From: Labrys sp. WJW | GTDB lineage: Bacteria; Pseudomonadota; Alphaproteobacteria; Rhizobiales; Labraceae | NCBI RefSeq assembly: GCF_001676615.1 | Contig: NZ_LYXZ01000047.1 | Location: forward strand, 1 to 51,196 | DNA: 51,196 bases | Direction: 5' to 3' | In this document: positions 1-7,232 of the stretch, in pieces | Numbering within the stretch: position 1 is the stretch's first letter | Layout of the letters: each line of letters opens with the position of its first letter | Made by a program: the position numbers and the translations under genes | Notes under the pieces: model-generated | What the model was told of the DNA's origin: nothing | What the model saw: the letters and a program-made list of their open reading frames with translations, nothing else | Databases searched by the model: none

Positions 1-215
1 AGCCGCACGCCGCCCTTGGCATCGGCGGGCAGTTCCTTGAACTTGCCCTTGCCGCGGCCACCTGCATGGATCTGCGACTTCACAACATAAAGCGGACCCG
101 GAAGCTCCTTGGCTCCCTTCACCGCCTCATCGACCGTCAGCGCCGCGACGCCCTTCGATACGGGCAGGCCGAATTCCTTCAGGACCGCCTTTGCCTGGTA
201 TTCATGAATATTCAT
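1..215 (-). CDS. sucC: Succinyl-CoA ligase (ADP-forming) beta subunit, N-terminal part (cut by window edge)
   Basis: SucC with SucD converts succinyl-CoA, ADP and phosphate to succinate and ATP in the TCA cycle. About 71 N-terminal codons are visible, starting MNIHEYQAKAVLKEFG, the typical start of the ATP-grasp domain. The segment VVKSQIHAGGRGKGKF is the ATP-binding region of the family. The ATG at 215 has a GGAGC ribosome-binding sequence in front. The rest of the gene lies left of the window. It is read leftward from mdh, with an intergenic repeat element between them; mdh-sucCD is the usual alphaproteobacterial TCA operon order. Confidence 0.95.
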   Translation of the reverse strand, partial: MNIHEYQAKAVLKEFGLPVSKGVAALTVDEAVKGAKELPGPLYVVKSQIHAGGRGKGKFKELPADAKGGVR

Positions 216-235
216 GGCCAGTTGCTCCAGATTGG

Positions 236-310
236 CTAAAGCGTTTTGGGATTTGATGAAACCGCCTCAAATCCCAAAGACGCGTTTTCGTTCGAACGCG
301 TTCTGCTCTA
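236..310 (-). repeat. Dispersed two-hairpin element, copy A
   Basis: Read on the minus strand it opens with TAGAGCA, passes through GACGCG and closes with AACGCTTTAG, like the copies at 20761, 21883, 41152 and 34586. Its distal stem is TTTGGGATTTG...CAAATCCCAAA, where the other copies have TTTGCGATT...AATCGCAAA, so both sides of the stem have changed together. It fills the mdh-sucC gap and points toward the downstream gene sucC. Confidence 0.75.
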
Positions 311-314
311 GGGA

Positions 315-1277
315 TCAGGCGAGCGAGGGAGCGATGGTCTTGCAGGCGTCGACCAGGGTCTTCACCGCATTGACCGACTTTTCGAAACCGGCCCGCTCTT
401 CCTTGTCGAGCTGGATCTCGACGATACGCTCGACGCCACCGGCGCCGATGACCACGGGCACGCCGACATAGAGATCCTTGACGCCGTATTGGCCGGTGAG
501 GTGCGCGGCGCAGGGCAGCACGCGCTTCTTGTCCCGGAGATAGCTCTCGGCCATCACGATGGCGGAGGCGGCCGGTGCGTAGAAGGCCGAGCCGGTCTTC
601 AGCAGGTTGACGATCTCGGCGCCGCCGTCACGGGTGCGCTGAACGATCTCGGCAAGGCGCGCCTCGGTGATCCAGCCCATCTTGATGAGGTCGGGCAGCG
701 GGATGCCGGCCACGGTGGAGTAGCGCACGGAGGGAACCATGGTGTCACCATGGCCACCGAGCACGAAGGCGGTGACGTCTTCTACCGAGACGTTGAACTC
801 GTCGGCCAGGAAGTGGCGGAAGCGCGAGGAGTCGAGCACGCCAGCCATGCCGACGACCTTGTTGGCCGGCAGGCCGCAGGACTTCTGCAGCGCCCAGACC
901 ATGGCGTCGAGCGGATTGGTGATGCAGATGACGAAAGCGTCCGGGGCATATTTGGCGATGCCGGCACCGACCTGCTCCATCACCTTGAGGTTGATGGTGA
1001 GGAGATCGTCGCGGCTCATGCCGGGCTTGCGCGGCACACCGGCGGTGACGATCACCACATCGGCGCCCTTGATGCCTTCGTAGCTCTGGGTCCCGGCGAG
1101 CTTGACGTCGAAGCCGTCGACCGGGGCAGCCTCGGCGATGTCGAGAGCCTTGCCCTGGGGTACGCCTTCCATCACGTCGAAGAGCACGATATCGCCCAGT
1201 TCTTTCAGACCGGCCAGAAGAGCCAGCGTGCCACCGATCTGTCCCGCCCCGATAAGAGCGATCTTGCTACGTGCCAT
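315..1277 (-). CDS. mdh: Malate dehydrogenase (NAD)
   Basis: A 320-residue NAD-dependent malate dehydrogenase of the lactate-dehydrogenase-like type found in alphaproteobacteria. It interconverts malate and oxaloacetate in the TCA cycle. The Rossmann motif GAGQIGG is at residues 10-16. The substrate-binding segment CITNPLDAMVW, the arginine segment DSSRFRHFLA and the catalytic His in GGHGDTMVP are all present. The open frame continues 16 codons upstream, but MARSKIALIGAG at 1277 is the family start. Downstream is sucC, which suggests co-transcription. Confidence 0.96.
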   Translation of the reverse strand: MARSKIALIGAGQIGGTLALLAGLKELGDIVLFDVMEGVPQGKALDIAEAAPVDGFDVKLAGTQSYEGIKGADVVIVTAGVPRKPGMSRDDLLTINLKVMEQVGAGIAKYAPDAFVICITNPLDAMVWALQKSCGLPANKVVGMAGVLDSSRFRHFLADEFNVSVEDVTAFVLGGHGDTMVPSVRYSTVAGIPLPDLIKMGWITEARLAEIVQRTRDGGAEIVNLLKTGSAFYAPAASAIVMAESYLRDKKRVLPCAAHLTGQYGVKDLYVGVPVVIGAGGVERIVEIQLDKEERAGFEKSVNAVKTLVDACKTIAPSLA

Positions 1278-1494
1278 AACGTAATGTCCCTGAGATTGTC
1301 GCCAAAGGTGAGTTTCGTTCCCCACCTCCGATAGCCCCTTTGGAAGCGGGGTTCAAGCGATAGGCGACCCCAGGTTGAAATGCCCGTCGCGCCGCGCTCC
1401 CAAGATGCATGGAGTTATAAAATAATCGTTCCTGATCAATAACATATCAGATAGGAACACGTTCCTTCGCAGACAAGTTTTGAGCTGAAAATTG

Positions 1495-1522
1495 ATGTTA
1501 CAAATTTCAAATTTTGTAACAT
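1495..1522. promoter_or_regulatory. Palindromic operator-like site (ATGTTACAAA...TTTGTAACAT)
   Basis: Ten-base arms ATGTTACAAA (1495-1504) and TTTGTAACAT (1513-1522) are exact reverse complements around an 8-base centre. A further GTAACA follows at once, so GTAACA is directly repeated every 7 bases. This looks like a dimer operator plus an extra half-site in the mdh/rph regulatory region. The cognate regulator cannot be named. Confidence 0.5.
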
Positions 1523-1544
1523 GTAACACGGTTCATGAGATTTT

Positions 1545-1594
1545 CCTCTGAATCGACCGCCTACCCTTCCAGGTAGGTTACTTCCGCTCAGAGG
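1545..1594. other. Nested hairpin in the rph leader region
   Basis: Outer arms CCTCTGA (1545-1551) and TCAGAGG (1588-1594) enclose inner arms CCTACC and GGTAGG (about 1560-1577). It lies some 120 bases before the rph start. It has no T-run, so it is not a typical terminator; a structured leader or a protein-binding dyad is possible. Confidence 0.35.
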
Positions 1595-1714
1595 AGGCCA
1601 CGCCGACATCCTCCCGGTCTCGGCTTGCCGCCTTTCACTGCCACGCAATATGCACGGCACCGTGACAGGCGGCGCGGGCCGGGCTACAAGGCGGCCACAA
1701 ATTTGGAGAATCCG

Positions 1715-2428
1715 ATGCGTCCTTCCCGCCGTGCTTCCGACGAGCTGCGTCCCGTTTCGATCGAGCGCAACGTCGCCCGCTATGCCGAAGGCTCCTGCCT
1801 GATCAAATTCGGCGAAACCCACGTATTGTGCACCGCCAGCCTCGAAGACAAGCCGCCGTCCTGGCTGCGCGGCACCGGCAAGGGCTGGGTCACGGCCGAA
1901 TATGCCATGCTGCCTCGTGCCACACACGAGCGCACGCGCCGCGAATCCACTTCCGGCAAGCCGTCCGGCCGCACCCAGGAGATCCAGCGCCTGGTCGGGC
2001 GTTCGCTGCGTGCCGTGGTCGACCTGGTGCGGCTGGGCGAGAAGCAGATCACCATCGATTGCGATGTGCTGCAGGCCGATGGCGGCACCCGCACCGCCTC
2101 GATCACCGGCGGCTTCGTCGCGCTGCAGGAATGCGTGAAGTGGATGATCGAGCGCAAGATGCTCGCCGTCAGCCCGATCAAGGACCATGTCGCCGCGATT
2201 TCCTGCGGCATTTCCAAGGGAACTGCCGTGCTCGACCTCGACTATGCCGAGGATTCGGAAGCGATGACCGACGCCAATTTCGTGATGACGGGTTCGGGCG
2301 GTCTCGTCGAGATCCAGGGCACGGCCGAGGGCGCCCCCTTCAGCCAGGAACAGTTTCTGGACATGCTGGCGCTGGCCCGCAAAGGCATCGGCGAACTGGT
2401 CGAGTTGCAGAAGCAGGCGGTGGCGTGA
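1715..2428 (+). CDS. rph: Ribonuclease PH
   Basis: A 237-residue phosphorolytic 3'-5' exoribonuclease that trims tRNA 3' ends. MRPSRRASDELRPVSIERN is the family start; the frame is open 30 codons further upstream without family similarity. TTGGAGAAT just before 1715 is a good ribosome-binding site. Conserved parts include CLIKFGETHVLC, the RTQEIQRLVGRSLRAVVD block and the phosphate-binding region DVLQADGGTRTASITG. The stop overlaps the rdgB start by one base (TGATG), so the two are translationally coupled. Confidence 0.96.
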   Translation: MRPSRRASDELRPVSIERNVARYAEGSCLIKFGETHVLCTASLEDKPPSWLRGTGKGWVTAEYAMLPRATHERTRRESTSGKPSGRTQEIQRLVGRSLRAVVDLVRLGEKQITIDCDVLQADGGTRTASITGGFVALQECVKWMIERKMLAVSPIKDHVAAISCGISKGTAVLDLDYAEDSEAMTDANFVMTGSGGLVEIQGTAEGAPFSQEQFLDMLALARKGIGELVELQKQAVA

Positions 2429-3039
2429 TGGGGCGCCGTCTCACCGGTAAGCTGGTGCTGGCTACGCACAACAATGGCAAGCTCTCCGAGTTCAAGGCGC
2501 TGATGGCGCCTTACGGCGTGGATGTCGTCTCCGTCGGCCAGCTTGGCCTGCCCGTGCCGGAGGAAACCGGCACCACCTTCGTCGAGAATGCCCGCATCAA
2601 GGCGCTCGCCGCCCTCGAAGTCACCGGCCTGCCGGCCATCGCCGATGATTCCGGCCTGTGCATCGAGGCCCTGGGCGGTGCGCCTGGCGTCTACACGGCT
2701 GACTGGTCCGGTCCGACCCGCGACTGGGATATCGCCATGCAGAAGGCGCAGGACGAGTTGCTCGCCGTCGGCGCGACCGATCCGGCCCAGCGGCGCGGCA
2801 GTTTCGTCTCCGTCCTCACGGTGGCCTGGCCGGACGGCCATTCCGAGACCTTCGAGGGGCGGGCCGACGGCACCCTGGTCTGGCCCACCCGCGGCGAACA
2901 CGGGCATGGCTATGACCCGATGTTCCAGCCCGACGGCTCGGACAAGACCTTCGCCGAGATGACGGAAGCGCAGAAGAACACCATCTCCCACCGCGCGCGC
3001 TCCTTCCAGAAACTGGCGGAGGCCTGCCTGAAGGATTGA
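2428..3039 (+). CDS. rdgB: XTP/dITP diphosphatase (non-canonical purine NTP pyrophosphatase)
   Basis: A 203-residue Ham1/RdgB-family protein that hydrolyses XTP, dITP and ITP to the monophosphates, keeping deaminated purines out of nucleic acids. The nucleotide-binding start LVLATHNNGKLSEFKALM, the ETGTTFVENARIKA block, the metal-binding region ADDSGLCIEALGGAPGVYTA and GHGYDPMFQPDGSDKTFAEM are all present. It begins in the TGATG junction with rph. The rph-rdgB pair is common in alphaproteobacteria. Confidence 0.96.
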   Translation: MGRRLTGKLVLATHNNGKLSEFKALMAPYGVDVVSVGQLGLPVPEETGTTFVENARIKALAALEVTGLPAIADDSGLCIEALGGAPGVYTADWSGPTRDWDIAMQKAQDELLAVGATDPAQRRGSFVSVLTVAWPDGHSETFEGRADGTLVWPTRGEHGHGYDPMFQPDGSDKTFAEMTEAQKNTISHRARSFQKLAEACLKD

Positions 3040-3057
3040 CGGCAGGGGCGACCGGAC

Positions 3058-3921
3058 TCAGCCCTCCGCAAGCGCCTGCCGGAACGCCTCGAAGGCCGGC
3101 GATGCCTCGCCTCTGCGCCGGACGAGCAGGGTTTCGATCTGTCCGAGGCGATGGGTCTGGACTTCGCTCCCGCCCGGCAGGAGGTCGAGCACGGAACGCG
3201 GCATGACGCCGATGGCGTTGCCGGTCGAGACCGCCGCCAGCATGGCATGGTAGGAGCCCAGTTCCTGCACCTGCAGCCTCCTGGCGCCGCGCGCCCAATG
3301 CTCGGCCACGGCTCGATAGGTACAGCCCGGCTCAAGGGCGGCGAGGCTGCCGACCCTGAGATCGGCAGCCTTGGCAATGGGTGGGTGGCCGGGTGGCAGC
3401 ACGATCAGCAGATCCTCGGTGAAGACACGCTCGCCTTCGAGCCGTCCGGCATCATAGCCGGTATCGATCCCTTCGATGGGCGGTTGGCCGATCAGGGCGC
3501 AATCGAGCTCATGGGCGAGCAGCCGGCGGATCAGGCCCTTCGTGCCACCGGTGATCAGTTGCAGCGATACGGCAGGCCAGGCAGCATGGAATTTCGCCAG
3601 CACCGGCGGGAGACGGCTCGCCGCCGTGCTCTCCATCGTTCCCACCCGGAAGGGCCCTGCCGGCCCCGACGGCTTCAGCGCGCCGCGGGCTTCGTCCGCC
3701 AGGGCGATCAGGCGATTGGCATAGGTGAGAAAAATCTCTCCTTCCCGGGTCAGGCGCATGCGCTTGCCGTCCCGGCTGAATAGCGCCACACCAAGTTCCT
3801 GCTCGAGCTGCCGGACCCGCGTGGTCACGTTCGACGGCACCCGCCCCAATCGCCTCGAAGCCCGGGTGACGCTCTGCTCATCGGCTACGGCCAGGAAGAT
3901 ATCGAGGGAGGACAGATCCAA
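3058..3921 (-). CDS. LysR-family transcriptional regulator, probable regulator of the adjacent nitronate monooxygenase
   Basis: A 287-residue LysR-type regulator. An N-terminal winged helix-turn-helix (about residues 1-60, FLAVADEQSVTRASRRLGRVPSNVTTRVRQLE) is followed by a two-lobed effector domain. The family start MDLSSLDIFLAVA is encoded by a TTG codon; no in-frame ATG lies near upstream, and low initiation would suit a scarce regulator. It is divergent from the nitronate monooxygenase gene across 117 AT-rich bases that contain LysR-type dyads. It likely controls that gene; the effector is unknown. It is convergent with rdgB, only 18 bases away. Confidence 0.9.
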   Translation of the reverse strand: MDLSSLDIFLAVADEQSVTRASRRLGRVPSNVTTRVRQLEQELGVALFSRDGKRMRLTREGEIFLTYANRLIALADEARGALKPSGPAGPFRVGTMESTAASRLPPVLAKFHAAWPAVSLQLITGGTKGLIRRLLAHELDCALIGQPPIEGIDTGYDAGRLEGERVFTEDLLIVLPPGHPPIAKAADLRVGSLAALEPGCTYRAVAEHWARGARRLQVQELGSYHAMLAAVSTGNAIGVMPRSVLDLLPGGSEVQTHRLGQIETLLVRRRGEASPAFEAFRQALAEG

Positions 3922-3926
3922 TTTTG

Positions 3927-3978
3927 TTCTCTTTTTGAGAATAAAAAAACAATTATCATTTTCAAAATGGAAATGATA
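3927..3978. promoter_or_regulatory. Two LysR-type dyads in the divergent promoter region
   Basis: TTCTC-N5-GAGAA at 3927-3941 is a perfect 15-bp palindrome containing the T-N11-A LysR signature. A second dyad, TATCATTTTC...GGAAATGATA, spans 3954-3978. The first sits directly before the LysR start and would suit autoregulation. The second lies nearer the divergent monooxygenase gene. Confidence 0.55.
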
Positions 3979-4038
3979 GGCCTGTTTTCAGTTTAGCCCT
4001 CGCCACTTGAGAGGCGAGGCCAATCAAGGAGAACGGCA

Positions 4039-5109
4039 ATGTGGCCCGATCGGCGCATTCAGGAGCTCTTCGGCATCGAGATCCCCATCATCCAGGCCCC
4101 GATGGCAGGCCCATGCCACTACGACATGGTGATCGAGGTCAGCGAGGCAGGCGGGCTCGGCTCTCTGCCCTGCGCCACTCTGACGCCCGAACAGGTCCGC
4201 ACCGAACTTGGCCTCATCCGCCAGCAGATCACGAAGCCGTTCAGCGTCAACTTCTTCAGCCACATGTCGCCAACGCCGGACCCGGCCCGAGAGGCCGGCT
4301 GGCGCAAGCGGCTCGAACCCTATTACCGCGAGGCGGGTATCGATCCCGCCGCGCCGATTCCAAGCTCGAACCGGGCTCCCTTCGACGACGAGCTCTGCAC
4401 CATCGTCGAGGAGTTCACGCCCCCGATCGTCAGCTTCCATTTCGGCCTACCCGAGAAATCCCTGCTCGACCGCGTAAGGGCGACCGGCGCCAAGATCCTG
4501 TCTTCCGCCACCACAGTCGACGAAGCGCGCTGGCTCGAGGACCATGGCTGCGATGCCATCATCGCCCAGGGCTTCGAAGCGGGCGGCCATCGCGGCGTCT
4601 TCCTCACCGGCGACATCACCACCCAGATCGGCACCTTCGCCCTGGTGCCGCAGGTGGTGGACGCGGTGAAGGTACCGGTGATCGCCACCGGCGGCATCAC
4701 AGACGCCCGCGGCATCGTGGCAGCCTTCGCCCTGGGCGCCGCCGCAGTACAAGTCGGCACCGCCTATATGTTCACGCCGCAGGCGCGCATCGCAGCGCCG
4801 CATGCCGCCGCCCTGCGCAGCCCGGATGCCGACAAGACCGCCCTCACCAACCTGTTCACCGGACGGCCGGCGCGCGGCATCGTCAACCGCCTGATGCGCG
4901 AGGTTGGCCCGATATCGGACCTCGCTCCCGCCTTTCCGCTCGCCGGCGGTGCGCTGGCGCCACTGCGCGCCAAGACGGAGCCGCAGGGTTCGGGCGATTT
5001 CATGTCGCTATGGTCCGGCCAGGCCGCGCGCCTCGGGCGGGAGGCGGCCTCGGCGGGTGACTTGACGAAGCGGCTGGCAGCTGAAGCTCTGGCGAAGCTG
5101 ACGAGGTAG
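4039..5109 (+). CDS. Nitronate monooxygenase (2-nitropropane dioxygenase family)
   Basis: A 356-residue FMN-dependent TIM-barrel enzyme. The family oxidises nitronates such as propionate 3-nitronate, a plant and fungal toxin, to the carbonyl compound with release of nitrite or nitrate. Visible motifs are the N-terminal IPIIQAPMAG, the glycine- and histidine-containing EAGGHRG, the FMN-phosphate region VIATGGITDARG, then ALGAAAVQVGTAYM and LFTGRPARGIVNRLM. These fit class I enzymes. The ATG at 4039 follows AAGGAGAACGGCA. The divergent LysR gene is the probable regulator. Other flavin oxidoreductases of this superfamily (FabK-like) are possible but fit less well. Confidence 0.88.
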   Translation: MWPDRRIQELFGIEIPIIQAPMAGPCHYDMVIEVSEAGGLGSLPCATLTPEQVRTELGLIRQQITKPFSVNFFSHMSPTPDPAREAGWRKRLEPYYREAGIDPAAPIPSSNRAPFDDELCTIVEEFTPPIVSFHFGLPEKSLLDRVRATGAKILSSATTVDEARWLEDHGCDAIIAQGFEAGGHRGVFLTGDITTQIGTFALVPQVVDAVKVPVIATGGITDARGIVAAFALGAAAVQVGTAYMFTPQARIAAPHAAALRSPDADKTALTNLFTGRPARGIVNRLMREVGPISDLAPAFPLAGGALAPLRAKTEPQGSGDFMSLWSGQAARLGREAASAGDLTKRLAAEALAKLTR

Positions 5110-5110
5110 T

Positions 5111-5191
5111 GGAGGGTCGATCTCCAGATCGACCTCTTGGAAACACCGCGGATGAGGAGGGCAAGGTGGTCGATCTGGAGATCGACCCTCC
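5111..5191. terminator. Long perfect inverted repeat between convergent genes
   Basis: Arms of 24 bases (5111-5134 and 5168-5191) are exact reverse complements around a 33-base loop. Each arm also contains an internal palindrome, GTCGATCTCCAGATCGAC and its complement form GTCGATCTGGAGATCGAC. It begins two bases after the monooxygenase stop and lies 50 bases before the 3' end of the convergent amidotransferase gene. It could stop transcription from both sides, or be a small mobile palindromic repeat. Confidence 0.6.
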
Positions 5192-5243
5192 GGTTCCGCG
5201 CAAAACCGGCAAGGCCGATGCTTGCGGATATAGTGTTCTCTTC

Positions 5244-5951
5244 CTACTCCGCGGCCATCGCCATGGCCGGTGTCAGCCAGAGATCGAGGAAGCCGTGCAG
5301 CCATTGCTGCATACCCGGATCATATTGCCAGCGGCCGGAGAATTGCTGCTCGCGATCCTGCGCACCGGGTAGCTTGAAGCTTTCTTCGCTGCCCGTGGTC
5401 CAGCGGTTCATCATCAGATAGGTGACTTCGGGATGAAACTGCAGGCCATAGGCCGCGCGCCCGCAGGCGAAGGCCTGGTTGGCGAAGGTCGACCCGGTGG
5501 CGAGCAGCCGCGTGCCGCGCACATGGTCGGAACCTTCATTGTGCCAATGATAGACATGGCTCGGCCAGGACATCAGGGACCGGCCTTCCGCCGTCGGCTC
5601 GATCGGCCAATAGCCGATTTCGACCTTGCCGGCCTCATGGCGCGAGACACGGCCGCCAAGGTGGCGCGTCAGCATCTGGGCACCGAGGCAGACACCGAGA
5701 AAGGGCTTGTTCTCGTTCAAGGGCACGCCGATCCAGTCGATCTCACGGCGAAGCCAGGCCTCCTCGTCGTTCACGCTCATCGGCCCGCCGAAAATCACGG
5801 CACCGGCATGGTCGCGCATGGTTGCGGGCAAAGGATCGTCGAAGCGGGGGCGCCTGATGTCGAGTTCATAGCCGCGTTCGATCAGGAAGCGCCCGATCCG
5901 CCCGGGCGATGAATGTTCCTGATGCAGAACGATGAGGATCTTTCCCGTCAC
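5244..5951 (-). CDS. Class I glutamine amidotransferase-like protein
   Basis: A 235-residue stand-alone GATase1-domain protein of the GuaA-N / YfeJ type. Cys88 in FLGVCLGAQM is the nucleophile, and His173 and Glu175 in LQFHPEVT complete the triad, so it looks catalytically complete. The substrate that receives ammonia is unknown; relatives are annotated as GMP-synthase-like or as gamma-glutamyl hydrolases. Start is a GTG at 5951. It is convergent with the monooxygenase gene. Confidence 0.85.
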   Translation of the reverse strand: MTGKILIVLHQEHSSPGRIGRFLIERGYELDIRRPRFDDPLPATMRDHAGAVIFGGPMSVNDEEAWLRREIDWIGVPLNENKPFLGVCLGAQMLTRHLGGRVSRHEAGKVEIGYWPIEPTAEGRSLMSWPSHVYHWHNEGSDHVRGTRLLATGSTFANQAFACGRAAYGLQFHPEVTYLMMNRWTTGSEESFKLPGAQDREQQFSGRWQYDPGMQQWLHGFLDLWLTPAMAMAAE

Positions 5952-6008
5952 GATTCGGCCTGTGAAACGATTTCGTAACCATGATGTTACGGAAGTCTTA
6001 GCGAAAAG

Positions 6009-7169
6009 TTAAGCATTCGCGGTGCCGGAAGGCACAGTTCTGCCATTGGCGTTGCCATTTTGCACGGGTAGCCGTGAAGCCGGCGTGAGCAGGTTGAACT
6101 CCGCAACGGGCACGCCGTGATCGCTGGCGGTACGGACATTGCGGGTCATGTCGGTCATATGCGTGTCGACGACATGGTCGTTATAGACCTGCAGATAGCG
6201 GAAATCGCCGATCCGATGCGGATTGCGGCTATGGAATTCCTGGCTGAACAGGATGTGGTCCAGCACCTGATAATCGCCGAAATGGATATGGGTATAGAGT
6301 GTGGTGCCCTTGATATGCGCAGCCTGCTGGTCGGAGGCGGCGTAGAGATGCAGGTCCCACAGGCGGCGGTTCTTGCGCTGCCAGTCACCGGGATCGGCCA
6401 TCAGTGGTTTCAGGCTCTCGGGCAACGGCTGCTCGCCGCGAATGAGCTCGGTGGTCACGCTGGTAAGCTCGTCATTGAGATCGCCCAGCACCATCACCGG
6501 GCGGGGTTCGGTGCCCCGCCCCGCCATTTCCCGCGACAGCATCACCCTGAGCGCCGCGGCCTCGGCGCCCCGCTGCAGTAGCGCCCGCACCACGGCGAGC
6601 GCGCGCACGGCAGGATCGCGCCGGTCCTCGTCCTCCAGCACCACAGGCCGGCGAGACTTGAGATGCACCACATAGACGGTCAGCGGCACACTATCGGGCA
6701 GCAATATTTCGGCCCTGAGGACCGGGCGTTCGAAGAAGCTGATGCCGACCGGCACGGCCTGCTGGCGCCCGTTCTCGTCGCGCCTGACGGCAAAGCCCTG
6801 GCCGAGGCCGGGCGGAAAGGCTGCAATGGATTCGACCTTGAGCACGGGGAGCCGGCTCGCCAGCCCGACCCGTGGCGCATTCAACGCCCCATCCGGCGTC
6901 TTGGGGCCGTCGTCATCCGCCAGCGGCGCATTGACGGTCGCCCCTCGCAGGCGCGGCGCCTTCCAGACCGCCTCGCGCAGGGCCTCCTCGTGGAATACCT
7001 CCTGGAAGCCGGCGAGATCGACCTGGCCACGTTCGAGCAACCCGGCGATGAAAGCGGTCTTGGCCTCATACTCCTCCGGCGAATAGGGCGGCTGCTCGTG
7101 GAAGCGCACGCCGGGCCTGGCCAGCAGCTGGGTGTTGAAGGTAGCAACGCGCAGGACGGAGGAGGACAT
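6009..7169 (-). CDS. Endonuclease/exonuclease/phosphatase-family protein
   Basis: A 386-residue protein of the metal-dependent EEP fold (DNase I / sphingomyelinase superfamily). It has VATFNTQLLARPGVRF at the N-terminus (metal Asn), a FQEVFHEEALREAVW helix (catalytic Glu), LTVYVVHLKSRRP (His region), VMVLGDLNDELTS (Asp/Asn pair) and a C-terminal SDHGVPVAEF (Asp-His). All expected catalytic motifs are present. MSSSVLRVATFN at 7169 is preferred over an upstream TTG 11 codons earlier. No signal peptide is obvious. Substrate is unknown: nucleic acid, phospholipid or sugar phosphate are all possible. Confidence 0.82.
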   Translation of the reverse strand: MSSSVLRVATFNTQLLARPGVRFHEQPPYSPEEYEAKTAFIAGLLERGQVDLAGFQEVFHEEALREAVWKAPRLRGATVNAPLADDDGPKTPDGALNAPRVGLASRLPVLKVESIAAFPPGLGQGFAVRRDENGRQQAVPVGISFFERPVLRAEILLPDSVPLTVYVVHLKSRRPVVLEDEDRRDPAVRALAVVRALLQRGAEAAALRVMLSREMAGRGTEPRPVMVLGDLNDELTSVTTELIRGEQPLPESLKPLMADPGDWQRKNRRLWDLHLYAASDQQAAHIKGTTLYTHIHFGDYQVLDHILFSQEFHSRNPHRIGDFRYLQVYNDHVVDTHMTDMTRNVRTASDHGVPVAEFNLLTPASRLPVQNGNANGRTVPSGTANA

Positions 7170-7232
7170 CAGGATACCCTTGCGAGAGCTGCAGTCTCGC
7201 AAGGCTCGGGATTCGTGGCAATCCCGAAGGCG

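Larger units (their letters stand above)
1278..1714. other. 437-bp divergent intergenic region between mdh and rph
   Basis: No convincing gene. The stretch 1380-1530 is clearly AT-rich compared with the surroundings and probably carries the promoters of both divergent genes. It contains a palindromic operator-like site (1495-1522) and a nested hairpin (1545-1594), listed separately. The long minus-strand open frame here runs into the rph antisense frame and looks like a shadow. Confidence 0.6.

Noticed and set aside
489..1334. Long plus-strand open frame opposite mdh
   Set aside because: Antisense shadow of a clear mdh gene; its translation has no family features.
1828..3039. 403-codon frame containing rdgB
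   Set aside because: Its first 200 codons are out of frame within rph; only the part from 2428 is real.
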